Positions 18,840 through 27,464 of a stretch of 64,000 nucleotides of DNA are shown in pieces. Position numbers and translations under genes: made by a program. The notes beneath the pieces were generated by a model. That model was not told the origin of the DNA and ran no database searches. It saw nothing but the letters and a program-made list of their open reading frames with translations. Every line of letters begins with the position of its first letter. The first letter of the stretch is position 1. This DNA is from Candidatus Haliotispira prima (GTDB taxonomy: Bacteria; Spirochaetota; Spirochaetia; SP-2023), in the NCBI GenBank assembly GCA_029867005.1, contig CP123443.1, forward strand, positions 2,480,001 through 2,544,000, in the 5' to 3' direction.

Positions 18840-19996
18840 ATCTCTTCCTTCTCGTGGCTTCCTAAACTTTGCCCTTGTATGCCGCCTGTCAGTTCGTCAT
18901 CTCTCAGTCTTAAGTCTGTGGCATCGGATGCCGCATCCCCGGCCCGGCGGCGGGCGCGGGGGTGCGCGGCGCGGTGGGTGTCTCTCAGATGTCCGATACT
19001 CACGTGGGTATAGACTTGCGTACTGCTCAGTGAGCTATGTCCCAGCAGTTCCTGTACCGAGCGGATTCCGGCTCCGTGATTGAGCAGGGTGGTAGCGAAG
19101 CTGTGGCGCAGGAGGTGGGGATGCAGAGGTTTCTCCAGCCCGGCTGCGTTCCCCAGCCGGGCGAGTAAGCTGTGTACCGAGCGCGGTTGCAGGCGGGTTC
19201 CCCGACTGTTGCAGAACAGAGCCTCCCATTCGATTGTCGCTTTCCGACCCGGCTTTTCGGCCAGCCGATGCAAAAACTCGCGGCGTTCGCAGATATAGGC
19301 CGCCACAGCGGAACGACCATTTTGCCCCGGAAAGATAAAGCGTTGTTTGTCTCCCTTGCCTGTTATGAGCAATTTTTCCACTATGTCGTTTTCGCCGGGA
19401 AGCTCCGCGCGGCTATACCCCGCAGACGGGTTTCCCTGCTCCTTCGGCGGGGTCCGATGTCGGAGTAGCTGCCTCAAGTTCAGGGCGCAAAGTTCACTGA
19501 CCCGGGCCCCGCAGGAGAAACCAAATTCCAGTAGGGCACGAGCCAATTTTTGTAAATAGGGGTCGGAAAAGGCAGTGGTACAAGCCTCTGCCAATGTTTG
19601 CAGCTCGTCGAGACTCAGGTAGTTGGGTAGCCTTTGTGCTTGAGGCAGCAGACCGATGCTGTCCCATGGATTGACAAATGGGTCCGCAGATAGGTTGTCT
19701 CCCGCTGCCGTGCTGCGTTTTTGCAGATATCTGTAGAAGCTTTTCAGGGCCGAAATACGGCGGTTGATGCTGCGGTTTGACAGGCCCTTCGGGCCTGCCG
19801 AATGGCCGAGTCTGAGCTGCGCCACGTAGCTGCGGGCCAATGGCATGCCAATTTGGGAGAGCTTCGCTCCCTGCTGTTCTGTATAAGACTGCCATTCCTC
19901 CAGGTCCCGCCGGTAGGCTGTAATTGTATGAGGGCTGTAGGCCCGGATACGCCTCAGGTAGTGGAGAAAATCGTCAATCAGTTCGGATACCGGCAT
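18836..19996 (-). CDS. xerC: Tyrosine recombinase XerC/XerD type
   Basis: A 386-residue site-specific recombinase that resolves chromosome dimers. The N-terminal SAM-like domain has FLHYLRRIRAYSPHTITAYR. The catalytic set is visible: Arg in SCGARVSEL, HPHLLRHSFATTLL, LGHSSLSSTQVYTHV with the nucleophilic Tyr. Two things are unusual: an insertion of about 25 residues rich in Pro, Gly and Glu between the catalytic Arg and Lys regions, and a charged tail of about 45 residues after the usual AHPRA end. The assignment to XerC rather than XerD is tentative. Confidence 0.88.
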   Translation of the reverse strand: MPVSELIDDFLHYLRRIRAYSPHTITAYRRDLEEWQSYTEQQGAKLSQIGMPLARSYVAQLRLGHSAGPKGLSNRSINRRISALKSFYRYLQKRSTAAGDNLSADPFVNPWDSIGLLPQAQRLPNYLSLDELQTLAEACTTAFSDPYLQKLARALLEFGFSCGARVSELCALNLRQLLRHRTPPKEQGNPSAGYSRAELPGENDIVEKLLITGKGDKQRFIFPGQNGRSAVAAYICERREFLHRLAEKPGRKATIEWEALFCNSRGTRLQPRSVHSLLARLGNAAGLEKPLHPHLLRHSFATTLLNHGAGIRSVQELLGHSSLSSTQVYTHVSIGHLRDTHRAAHPRARRRAGDAASDATDLRLRDDELTGGIQGQSLGSHEKEEI

Positions 19997-20213
19997 AGAT
20001 CAGCCAAGATAGCGAAGACATAGACGAAAGAACAGTGGGTTTTCTGTGTCCTTGTTCTCCTGTTTTCCCCTCCGTGTCTTTCTTCCCCCGGCTTTCCCTG
20101 ACAGGGGTGGGAACGGACCAATCTAAAGTGAGGAGAGTGCACATTCTGCCGCAATTGTTCGCAGGAAATTTCCAAGGTCATGCCCTGCGGGTGAACACGA
20201 ATTTTTCTAATTA

Positions 20214-20242
20214 TTGACTTGTATTATCGTTACTTATATTAT
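20214..20242 (+). promoter_or_regulatory. Promoter of mnmG
   Basis: TTGACT (20214-20219), a 17-bp AT-rich spacer and TATTAT (20237-20242), about 70 bases before the mnmG start. The 19997-20213 stretch between xerC and this promoter holds no convincing gene. Confidence 0.6.
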
Positions 20243-20313
20243 CGGCCACCAAGTGGCAGCAGATGGGTTTGACATTAAATTCTCAGACCAACCGCCAAAG
20301 GAGCTGCAAATAT

Positions 20314-22218
20314 ATGGCAGATTATCAGGCGATTGTGATTGGTGGTGGGCACGCCGGGATTGAATCGGCTTTGGCCACGGCACGCATGGGTTTTTCGACT
20401 CTGATGATAACCCAGAACCTCGACACCATCGGGAAAATGTCCTGCAACCCGGCCGTGGGTGGCTTGGGCAAGGGCAATATGGTGCGCGAAATTGATGCCT
20501 TGGGTGGCCAGATGGCCCGTCTGATTGACGGGAGTATGGTCCAGTATCGCGTCCTCAATCGCAGCCGGGGGCCGGCCGTGCAGGCCCCCCGGGCCCAGGC
20601 CGACCGGGTTCTCTACGCTCAATTGGCGAAACACTGCCTGGAGCAGCAGGCCAATTTGCGTTGCTATCAGGACACCGTAACCGACTTGTTGCTGCGTCCC
20701 GGGCACGGAGCCGAACAGGCGGACGGGCGGGAGATTTGCTATGGCGTGCGCACCGAGCGCGGCCACGAAATCAGTGCCGAAGTCGTAGTACTGACCACGG
20801 GGACCTTCCTCAATGGCAGGATTCACATTGGGGAATACATGGCGGACGGGGGCCGGCTGGGGGAAAAACCGGTGCTGGGCCTCAGTGAGAAATTGAACCA
20901 ATACGGCTATCGGCTTGGCCGCCTGAAGACCGGCACCCCGGCGCGGGTTCAGTCCTCCAGTCTGGATTTTAGCCGGATGGAAATCCAGCCGGGCGATGAA
21001 GCTGTCGGCGGCTTTTCCTTTGACAACATAGAAGAGGACTACTCCGCCCGGCTGCGCCATCGCCCGGCACTGCCCTGTCACATTACCTACACTACGGCCC
21101 GGACGCACGACATTATCCGGTCGAATATGGATCGTTCGCCGCTGTTCAGTGGCCGAATCCAAGGTACCGGGCCGCGCTATTGTCCTTCGATTGAGGACAA
21201 GGTCAAACGTTTCCCCGACCGCGATCGGCACCAGGTCTTTGTCGAACCGGAAGGGATGTACACGCAGGAAATGTATCTCAACGGCCTGAGCACTTCACTG
21301 CCCGAAGACGTGCAGGAAGCTTTCATCCGCAGCATTCCGGGCATGGAAGAAGCAGTGCTGATGCGCCCCGGCTATGCGGTGGAATACGACTTTGTCAACC
21401 CGCTTGGCTTGCATCCCGACTTGGAGAGCAAGCTGCATCCCGGCCTGTTTCTGGCCGGGCAAATCAACGGTACTTCGGGTTATGAAGAGGCGGCGAGCCA
21501 AGGTCTCATGGCCGGAATCAACGCCGGGCTGAAACTGCGCCGCAAAGGCGGCGCGGCCGGGGCCGCAGACGAAGCTTTGGTACTGAGTCGTTCCGACGCT
21601 TATATCGGTGTTTTGGTCGATGACTTGGTGACCTTGGGCACCGAGGAACCCTACCGCATGTTCACCTCTCGGGCGGAATACCGTCTGGCTCTGCGCCACG
21701 GCGATGCCGACCTGCGCCTGCTGAAACATACCGAACGGGTGGGTATTCTGGAGCCGCAGCGTTTAGCGCGGCGTTATGAGAAGCAAGCCGCGCTGGAAAG
21801 CATCGGAGAGTTGGTCGCACAGCGCAAACTAAACCGGGGCGAGCGCGGCGAACTGGGCATTCTTGTCGAGGACCCTTCCCTGCACCGTGCCCTGCGCGAC
21901 CCGAATATCTGCATGGACAAGCTGACCAAAGTGGTGCCGGAACTGGCCGGCTACCCGGAGCCATGGCTCGAACATGCGGTGTTGGACATCAAGTACGCAG
22001 GCTATATCGCCCGACAGCAGAGGGAAGTCGATCGCTTTCGCAACCTGGAAAATATCCGGGTGCCATCCCGGTTTGATTGGCTGGCTGCCAAGGCCATTTC
22101 CGTGGAGACGAGGCAGAAATTGCATGAAGTCCGGCCCCTAAATTTGGGCCAGGCTTCCCGGGTTTCCGGTGTGCGCCCCAGCGATATTTCCCTGCTGATG
22201 ATCTTATTGGATACGTAG
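20314..22218 (+). CDS. mnmG: tRNA uridine-5-carboxymethylaminomethyl modification enzyme MnmG (GidA)
   Basis: A FAD enzyme of about 634 residues that, with MnmE, modifies U34 of several tRNAs. The dinucleotide-binding motif VIGGGHAGIESA opens the protein, followed by the conserved SCNPAVGGLGKGNMVREIDALGG block. FAD contacts (LTTGTFLNGRIHIGE) and the C-terminal helical domain are present. The start is set at 20314 (MADYQ) because GGAG lies about 9 bases upstream; a longer in-frame form from 20263 lacks a ribosome site. Length matches the family. Confidence 0.95.
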   Translation: MADYQAIVIGGGHAGIESALATARMGFSTLMITQNLDTIGKMSCNPAVGGLGKGNMVREIDALGGQMARLIDGSMVQYRVLNRSRGPAVQAPRAQADRVLYAQLAKHCLEQQANLRCYQDTVTDLLLRPGHGAEQADGREICYGVRTERGHEISAEVVVLTTGTFLNGRIHIGEYMADGGRLGEKPVLGLSEKLNQYGYRLGRLKTGTPARVQSSSLDFSRMEIQPGDEAVGGFSFDNIEEDYSARLRHRPALPCHITYTTARTHDIIRSNMDRSPLFSGRIQGTGPRYCPSIEDKVKRFPDRDRHQVFVEPEGMYTQEMYLNGLSTSLPEDVQEAFIRSIPGMEEAVLMRPGYAVEYDFVNPLGLHPDLESKLHPGLFLAGQINGTSGYEEAASQGLMAGINAGLKLRRKGGAAGAADEALVLSRSDAYIGVLVDDLVTLGTEEPYRMFTSRAEYRLALRHGDADLRLLKHTERVGILEPQRLARRYEKQAALESIGELVAQRKLNRGERGELGILVEDPSLHRALRDPNICMDKLTKVVPELAGYPEPWLEHAVLDIKYAGYIARQQREVDRFRNLENIRVPSRFDWLAAKAISVETRQKLHEVRPLNLGQASRVSGVRPSDISLLMILLDT

Positions 22219-22302
22219 CATTTGTTTACAACCCTGCGTTTAGTGGAAAGCAAAAGTTTCTATGTGCTGTAAAGCAAGATTTTATATGATTCGGGAGGCA
22301 GC

Positions 22303-22902
22303 TTGGATAACAGACTGAAAACCCTGTTCCAAAATAACCGTGCTTGGGCCAAGTCCATTATGGAGCAGCAACCGGAATTTTTTGAGGATCTGTCTCTCCA
22401 GCAGAGTCCCAAATATCTGTGGATAGGCTGTGCAGATAGCCGGGTCCCGGCCAACCAGATTATCGGTTTGCCGCCCGGAGAGGTCTTTGTCCACCGCAAT
22501 ATCGCCAATGTGGTGGTACATACGGACCTGAACTGTTTGTCCGTGATTCAATACGCTGTAGAAGTCTTAAAAGTCGAGCACATCATTGTCACCGGGCACT
22601 ACGGTTGCGGGGGGGTGGCGGCGGCTCTGGCGGCCGAGGAAAGCGGGGAGGTGCACGGCCTGATCGACAATTGGCTGCGCCATATCCGGGATGTCTACCG
22701 TATGCACCGCGATGAGCTGCAAGCGTTGCCGGATTTCAAGGCCCGTTGCCACCGTCTCTGTGAACTGAATGTGGTGGAGCAGGTGCGCAATGTGCTTGGC
22801 TCTACGATAGTGCAGCAGGCTTGGGGCCGCCGGCAGAAGCTGCACCTCCACGGTTGGATCTACAGCCTGGAAGATGGGCTACTGCGGGATTTGGGCATTT
22901 AA
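22303..22902 (+). CDS. can: Beta-class carbonic anhydrase
   Basis: A 199-residue zinc enzyme interconverting CO2 and bicarbonate. Metal ligands and catalytic residues are seen in CADSRVP (Cys, Asp-Arg pair) and HYGCGG (His, Cys), with the HRNIANVV stretch between. The start is a TTG at 22303 with GGGAGG 4 bases upstream; no in-frame ATG fits. It follows mnmG by 84 bases. Bicarbonate supply suits biotin-dependent carboxylases, but the link to the biotin genes further on is only inference. Confidence 0.93.
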   Translation: MDNRLKTLFQNNRAWAKSIMEQQPEFFEDLSLQQSPKYLWIGCADSRVPANQIIGLPPGEVFVHRNIANVVVHTDLNCLSVIQYAVEVLKVEHIIVTGHYGCGGVAAALAAEESGEVHGLIDNWLRHIRDVYRMHRDELQALPDFKARCHRLCELNVVEQVRNVLGSTIVQQAWGRRQKLHLHGWIYSLEDGLLRDLGI

Positions 22903-22973
22903 AACACCCTCTCAGACGGCACCGGGCAAAAGGCCGCTTTATTACCGGGTTACCGGATTGCCAAGCTGCCAAA

Positions 22974-23879
22974 CTACCGGGAAATGGTGCTGATTTGCAG
23001 TTTATACAATTCCGTTATACCTGTAAGCACGGACCATAGATTATGTTCCGTATGGTTGTTCGGGTGGACCAGCAGGGTGACGTAATCAATGGTATTGCCG
23101 TCCTGATAATACAGATACTCTGTCAGCCCCAAAAAATTCGGGATGCACCGTTGCGAACCAGACACAAAATTACGCGCGCAATAGGCTATATCGCTATCGC
23201 TCCCCCGAATTGTGCCTGTCGCATAGTTGCCGCCAAAGATGACGGCGGGGACGATGGTCGGTTCACCGGCCTTGCGCTCTATGGTTCTGGTAAGACTTGC
23301 CGCATCGGTATTTCCCAGTCCGTCTAATGCCGCAATGGAATTGCCGGCAGTTTTGAGAGTCTCGTAGCTCATGGTTTTAAATGCTTGCGGTGTAGTGGTC
23401 AAATTGTCATTAAAAATATGCAGATAGTAATTGGTGTCCGCCTGAAGAAAGTCGGCACTTTCAAAGGTGTTTGCTATGTCGGTGTCGGTGTAGCCGGTGC
23501 CATCGTGCATAAACAAAAAGAGTTGCCGTTTTTGGGTGCTGTTGCCAAAGGTTCTGCTAATGTACCCCTGCTTGCTTGCGGGGTTTTCGGGAGGAGTGGC
23601 ACCGGTACCAATAAGAAATCCCACTTCCATATCTGTGCGGATGACCGTATTGACCGTCATTTCAAAATGGATGAAATGGGGGCCATACAAGGCGTTACTG
23701 ATGGAAATATCGGGGACCGGTTCCGGGTCTTTGCTGTCCGTCATCGGCGCGCAACCGGACAGAACCAAATGAAGAAGCAGAACGGAAAAAAAGCAAAAAA
23801 ATGAAGAAAATTTGGAAAGTATCGGCTTATTTAGCCATAAAAAAAGATAAAATGACTGTATATATGTTCTAGTACTTGT
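22974..23879 (-). CDS. Locus C: lipoprotein (C/G family), no in-frame start
   Basis: The open frame of about 302 codons runs from just below the heptads to the stop at 22974. The signal segment (LSKFSSFFCFFSVLLLHLV) ends in the lipobox LSGC. The body opens with ISISNALYGPHFIHFEMTV and contains FLQADTNYYLHIF, the Fn3-like end motif of the family. The only start-like codon in frame is the TTG at 23766-23768, inside the signal peptide at the lipobox. In this frame the P2 -10 box supplies a TAA (23922-23924), so translation cannot enter from upstream with 6 repeats. Locus G is its decayed copy. Confidence 0.8.
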   Translation of the reverse strand, partial: TSTRTYIQSFYLFLWLNKPILSKFSSFFCFFSVLLLHLVLSGCAPMTDSKDPEPVPDISISNALYGPHFIHFEMTVNTVIRTDMEVGFLIGTGATPPENPASKQGYISRTFGNSTQKRQLFLFMHDGTGYTDTDIANTFESADFLQADTNYYLHIFNDNLTTTPQAFKTMSYETLKTAGNSIAALDGLGNTDAASLTRTIERKAGEPTIVPAVIFGGNYATGTIRGSDSDIAYCARNFVSGSQRCIPNFLGLTEYLYYQDGNTIDYVTLLVHPNNHTEHNLWSVLTGITELYKLQISTISR

Positions 23880-23880
23880 A

Positions 23881-23922
23881 TGGATATTGGATATTGGATA
23901 TTGGATATTGGATATTGGATAT
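23881..23922 (-). repeat. Heptanucleotide tandem repeat, locus C (6 units)
   Basis: Six exact TGGATAT units. The ATG at 23968-23970 reads through them and stops at a TAG four codons later. It is offset by 1 from the lipoprotein frame; 5 or 8 units would join the frames. Confidence 0.92.
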
Positions 23923-24034
23923 TATACCGTTTGGTTGACCAACAGTCAACAGTACATTTTGACGTTTCATAAGAAAACTCCTCCAAGATTGTGTAATTTT
24001 GGCCTATTGTATATTCGTTTAGGATATTTGGCAA
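23921..24034 (-). promoter_or_regulatory. Double promoter and SD-ATG module, locus C
   Basis: P1 is TTGCCA (24029-24034), 17 bp, TACAAT (24006-24011). A GGAGGAG site at 23978-23984 precedes ATG 23968-23970. P2 is TTGACT (23944-23949), 17 bp, TATAAT (23921-23926), overlapping the first heptad. Confidence 0.65.
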
Positions 24035-24090
24035 GTGGGACTTGTAAGGGCTAGGTGAGCTTGTCAGCAGGTGAGCCTGTCGAACCCGGC

Positions 24091-24137
24091 AAGGGGGCGA
24101 TATCTCTAGTTATAATAAATAGAGATATCGCCCCCTT
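24091..24137. terminator. Hairpin overlapping the stop codon of locus D
   Basis: A perfect 18-bp stem (24091-24108 and 24120-24137) with an 11-base loop. On the minus strand one arm encodes the last codons and the loop precedes the second arm. The locus D stop TAG (24106-24108) is inside the stem. A similar one follows locus F. Confidence 0.6.
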
Positions 24138-24981
24138 CTCCATCTGTCACTGCCAGGTGATATTTCCGAATGGTACCACTGCGGGGTGTATGTAAAAATA
24201 CCCCGCCCCGATCCTGATCTCCAAAATGATTTACCAAAATATTATACAAAGTAGAGACATCAAAACCGGCAGAGCCGGAAATAAAACTTCCAATAGGTGT
24301 TAATTCACCACTCTCCCCATTACGTATTTCAGCAAGCAGACCACCGGAAGTCTGCACCCACGAAAAAACAAAGGGCACCTGAAATCTTCCGTCTGTTCCG
24401 GTCCGGAAATTATGCGCCGACATATCAAAAGGATAGCCGACACCACCAAACGTATACCCTTCCGCCAAGTGACCAAGAGTCGTAAAAGTTAGCAATGTGG
24501 CGGTGCTGCCACTGCGGTACATCACAATCTTGTAGGCCGTACTTGGCTGTAATACTGCCGCAGTTCCACCCGAGACTTCTCCGCCGGTCACATCTTGTGT
24601 GGCACGGATGCTCAGGGCAAACTGAATGATCTGTGCCGAAGTCCCGGAAAAGTCTATTTCCCGGTAGGCCAAGAGGGCCTCGGCAGCCGTTGCCGAAGGG
24701 ATGGTTTCCGTATCTGCAACGGTAAGAAAGGCCGCTGAGCCGCTTTTAGTTGGGGTCAGAGAGACCAGTGCCTGCGTTGCGCCGACAAATTCTGTCGAGG
24801 CACGGACGTTGAATTGGGTTTCACTCTTTGAGTCTACGTCCGTCATCGGCGCGCAACCGGACAGAACCAAATGAATGAGAAGAACGGAAAAAAAGCAGAA
24901 AAATAAAAAAAGTTTGGAAAGTTCCGATTTATTGGGCAGTAAAAAAAGATAAAATGACTGTGTGTGTATTCTAGGATTGGT
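24106..24981 (-). CDS. Locus D: lipoprotein (D/F family), no in-frame start
   Basis: About 292 open codons with no ATG or GTG before the lipobox. The signal region LSKLFLFFCFFSVLLIHLV ends in LSGC, followed by APMTDVDSKSETQFNV. The body is Thr/Ser/Ala-rich and contains VLQPSTAYKIVMY. It is nearly identical to locus F at the protein level. The C-terminus ends in ISIYYN within a hairpin that also serves as the likely terminator. The upstream ATG (25070-25072) is out of frame with 6 repeats. Function unknown; export and lipid anchoring are well supported. Confidence 0.8.
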   Translation of the reverse strand, partial: TNPRIHTQSFYLFLLPNKSELSKLFLFFCFFSVLLIHLVLSGCAPMTDVDSKSETQFNVRASTEFVGATQALVSLTPTKSGSAAFLTVADTETIPSATAAEALLAYREIDFSGTSAQIIQFALSIRATQDVTGGEVSGGTAAVLQPSTAYKIVMYRSGSTATLLTFTTLGHLAEGYTFGGVGYPFDMSAHNFRTGTDGRFQVPFVFSWVQTSGGLLAEIRNGESGELTPIGSFISGSAGFDVSTLYNILVNHFGDQDRGGVFLHTPRSGTIRKYHLAVTDGEGGDISIYYN

Positions 24982-24982
24982 A

Positions 24983-25024
24983 TGGATATTGGATATTGGA
25001 TATTGGATATTGGATATTGGATAT
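24983..25024 (-). repeat. Heptanucleotide tandem repeat, locus D (6 units)
   Basis: Six exact TGGATAT units. ATG 25070-25072 is offset by 1; 5 or 8 units would be in frame. Confidence 0.92.
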
Positions 25025-25136
25025 TATACCATTTTTTTTGTTATCAGTCAACAGTGTTTTTTGATGTTTCATAAGAAAAATCCTCCGAGGTTGTGTAATT
25101 TTAGTCTATTATATATTCGTTTAGGATATTTGGCAA
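25023..25136 (-). promoter_or_regulatory. Double promoter and SD-ATG module, locus D
   Basis: P1 is TTGCCA (25131-25136), 17 bp, TATAAT (25108-25113). GGAGG precedes ATG 25070-25072. P2 is TTGACT (25046-25051), 17 bp, TATAAT (25023-25028). The P2 spacer differs strongly from locus C yet keeps its length. Confidence 0.65.
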
Positions 25137-25178
25137 GGGGGGGGCTTGGGGGCAAGGACAAGAGGACAAGAAGAAAGG

Positions 25179-25232
25179 GAAAGATAGGGCGGGGTGTTTA
25201 CAGCAGATGGTAAACACCCCGCCCTATCTTTC
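25179..25232. terminator. 23-bp perfect hairpin after locus E
   Basis: The arms 25179-25201 and 25210-25232 are fully complementary with an 8-base loop, 16 bases after the locus E stop on the minus strand. It is probably a terminator for locus E. Confidence 0.65.
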
Positions 25233-25247
25233 GGGAGAATGTCGGCT

Positions 25248-26195
25248 CTACTCACTTATGATTTCTATATTATAGGCAAAAATAGGTCTTGTACCCTCTT
25301 TGCCCGTCCAAGGAAATGCGATGGTCTTTATTTGGGGAGAAAGTAGATATACTATAGAAGCAAGTTTGTTGGCTTCTCTTCTCAGACCATATATATACGC
25401 CCCTGCTATACCTGTTCCACAACGCGAAGAACAACCTCCTTGTGGCAAAGCACTCTCAAAATAATCAATGGAATTTCCTTCATAAGTATCATCTGCATAA
25501 GGGATAAGCATGATTTCTTCGGGTTTTCGCTCTATTGTAAGGGAAACCGCCGTTTTTGTAGCTGCCATCAAGCCTCCCATATAGGCCGTAAGACCCTCTG
25601 AGCCCGTATCTCCGGCGGAAAAAGATTTGGTGGTAAATAACTTTTCCAGTATTTCATCCCCGTCATACATACGTATTTTATAGGCCGTGTTTTCCTGTAA
25701 GATATCGGTGGTTTCAAAATTGGTATCGCTGGCTGTGGCACCTGTGGTAAATGGAATGTCCATGCTGCCGGTGCCGAGTCTGTAAGCCGTGCCCTCGTGC
25801 AAAAACATAAAGACATTTCTTGACTTTTGGGTTTCCGTAAACTTTCTGGTAATGTAGCCTTTCCTGGTCTCCGCCACGGCCTTAGAAGGACTGCTGTCCG
25901 TTGGTGTTATCAGAAAACCGACCGTTTTGTCTGCGGATATATTGGGGTCATCAGCCGTGAAATGAACGTAGTGCAGGCCCGAATAATTGACCATAATCGA
26001 TGTTGTGGGGGTTGGCGCAGCAGGCGGGGCACTGGTGTCCGGATCTTTGCTATCGGACAACGGCGCGCAACCGGACAGAACCAAATGAATAAAAAGAACG
26101 GAAAAAAAGTAAAAAAATGAAGAAAATTGGGAAAGTGTGGGCTTATTTAGCCATAAAAAAAGATAAAATGACTGTATATATTTTCTAGTACTTGT
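25248..26195 (-). CDS. Locus E: lipoprotein (E/H/I family), no in-frame start
   Basis: About 316 open codons. The signal region ends in LVLSGC, followed by APLSDSKDPDTSAPP, a Pro-rich linker. The body starts at SIMVNYSGLHYVHFT and has GYITRKFTE and ILQENTAYKIRMYDGD, motifs shared with H and I. The end (AYNIEIISE) is also shared. No start codon lies between the repeats and the lipobox apart from the TTG at the lipobox itself. The ATG at 26284-26286 is out of frame with 6 repeats. Confidence 0.8.
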   Translation of the reverse strand, partial: TSTRKYIQSFYLFLWLNKPTLSQFSSFFYFFSVLFIHLVLSGCAPLSDSKDPDTSAPPAAPTPTTSIMVNYSGLHYVHFTADDPNISADKTVGFLITPTDSSPSKAVAETRKGYITRKFTETQKSRNVFMFLHEGTAYRLGTGSMDIPFTTGATASDTNFETTDILQENTAYKIRMYDGDEILEKLFTTKSFSAGDTGSEGLTAYMGGLMAATKTAVSLTIERKPEEIMLIPYADDTYEGNSIDYFESALPQGGCSSRCGTGIAGAYIYGLRREANKLASIVYLLSPQIKTIAFPWTGKEGTRPIFAYNIEIISE

Positions 26196-26196
26196 A

Positions 26197-26238
26197 TGGA
26201 TATTGGATATTGGATATTGGATATTGGATATTGGATAT
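26197..26238 (-). repeat. Heptanucleotide tandem repeat, locus E (6 units)
   Basis: Six exact TGGATAT units. ATG 26284-26286 is offset by 1; 5 or 8 units would be in frame. Confidence 0.92.
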
Positions 26239-26350
26239 TATACCGTTTGGTTGACTAACAGTCAACAGTACATTTTGACATTTCATAAGAAAAATCCTCC
26301 AAGATTGTGTAATTTTGGCCTATTGTATATTCATTTAGGATATTTGGCAA
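26237..26350 (-). promoter_or_regulatory. Double promoter and SD-ATG module, locus E
   Basis: P1 is TTGCCA (26345-26350), 17 bp, TACAAT (26322-26327). GGAGG precedes ATG 26284-26286. P2 is TTGACT (26260-26265), 17 bp, TATAAT (26237-26242). Confidence 0.65.
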
Positions 26351-26412
26351 GGGGGGTTTGCAAGGGCTAGGTGAGCTTTTCGGTATCGGTAGGTGAACCT
26401 GTCGAACCTGGC

Positions 26413-26459
26413 AAGGGGGCGATATCTCTAGTTATAAAAAATAGAGATATCGCTCCCTT
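26413..26459. terminator. Hairpin overlapping the stop codon of locus F
   Basis: An 18-bp stem with one mismatch (26413-26430 and 26442-26459) spans the locus F stop, as at locus D. Confidence 0.55.
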
Positions 26460-27309
26460 TTCCATTTGTCACTGCCAGGTGATATTTCCGAATGGCACCA
26501 CTGCGGGGTGTATGTAAAAATACCCCGCCCCGATCCTGATCTCCAAAATGATTTACCAGCATATTATACAAAGTAGAGACACCAAAACCGGCAGAGCCGG
26601 AAATAAAACTTCCAATAGGTGTTAATTCACCACTCTCCCCATTATCTATTTCAGCAAGCAAACCGCCGGAAGTCTGTACCCACGAAAAAACAAAGGGCAC
26701 CTGAAATCTTCCGTCTGTTCCGGTCCGGAAATTATGCGCCGACATATCAAAAGGATAGACTCCACCGACACCACCAAACGTATATCCTTCCGCCAAGTGG
26801 CCAAGAGTCGTAAAAGTTAGCAATGTGGCGGTGCTGCCACTGCGGTACACCACAATCTTGTAGGCTGTACTCGGCTGTAATACCGCTCCGGTACCACCCG
26901 AAACTTCTCCGTTTGTCGCATCTTGTGTGGCACGGATGCTCAGGGCAAACTGGATAATCTGTGCCGAAGTCCCGGAAAAGTCTATTTCCCGGTAGGCCAA
27001 AAGAGTTTCAGCAGAGGTTACAGAGGGGATGGTTTCCGTATCTGCAACGGCAAGAAAGGCCGCTGAGCCGCTTTTCGTTGGGGTCAGAGAGACCAGTGCC
27101 TGCGTTGCGCCCACAAATGTTGTCGAGGCACGGACGTTGAATTGGGTTTCACTCTTTGAGTCTACGTCCGTCATCGGTGCGCAGCCGGACAAAACCAAAT
27201 GAACAAGGAGAATAGAAAAAAAGCAGAAAATACGGAACGGCTTTGGAAAGTTTTGATTTATTTGGCAGTAAAAAAAGTAAAATGACTGTATATACGTTTT
27301 AATAGAGGT
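26428..27309 (-). CDS. Locus F: lipoprotein (D/F family), no in-frame start
   Basis: About 294 open codons, a near copy of locus D with scattered substitutions and a two-residue insertion near YTFGGVGGVYPFD. The lipobox is LSGC, the linker APMTDVDSKSETQFNV, the family motif VLQPSTAYKIVVY. The frame is intact over its full length, which suggests that the protein is or was recently under selection even though no start codon is available next to the signal peptide. The ATG at 27398-27400 is out of frame. Confidence 0.8.
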   Translation of the reverse strand, partial: TSIKTYIQSFYFFYCQINQNFPKPFRIFCFFSILLVHLVLSGCAPMTDVDSKSETQFNVRASTTFVGATQALVSLTPTKSGSAAFLAVADTETIPSVTSAETLLAYREIDFSGTSAQIIQFALSIRATQDATNGEVSGGTGAVLQPSTAYKIVVYRSGSTATLLTFTTLGHLAEGYTFGGVGGVYPFDMSAHNFRTGTDGRFQVPFVFSWVQTSGGLLAEIDNGESGELTPIGSFISGSAGFGVSTLYNMLVNHFGDQDRGGVFLHTPRSGAIRKYHLAVTNGKGSDISIFYN

Positions 27310-27310
27310 A

Positions 27311-27352
27311 CAGATATTGGATATTGGATATTGGATATTGGATATTGGATAT
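27311..27352 (-). repeat. Heptanucleotide tandem repeat, locus F (5 exact units plus one degenerate)
   Basis: Five exact TGGATAT units (27318-27352) and one decayed unit (27311-27317, CAGATAT). ATG 27398-27400 is offset by 1; one unit fewer would be in frame. Confidence 0.9.
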
Positions 27353-27464
27353 TATACTGTTTGTCCGACCAATAGTCAACAGTGCATTTTGACGTTTCAT
27401 AAAAAAAATCCTCCGAAATTGTGTAATTTTAGTCTATTGTATATTCGTTTAGGATATTTGGCAA
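27351..27464 (-). promoter_or_regulatory. Double promoter and SD-ATG module, locus F
   Basis: P1 is TTGCCA (27459-27464), 17 bp, TACAAT (27436-27441). GGAGG precedes ATG 27398-27400. P2 is TTGACT (27374-27379), 17 bp, TATAAT (27351-27356). Confidence 0.65.

Noticed and set aside
19997..20313. Replication origin near mnmG (gidA)
   Set aside because: No DnaA-box cluster, dnaA or dnaN is seen; only an ordinary promoter.
23881..23922. Heptad arrays as a CRISPR array
   Set aside because: Units are 7 bp with no spacers, and no cas genes are present.
23831..24034. 67-codon minus-strand frame (MPNILNEYTIG...) in the locus C module, and its equivalents at other loci
   Set aside because: It begins at a TTG in the P1 -35 box, has no ribosome site and is in neither the ATG nor the lipoprotein frame.
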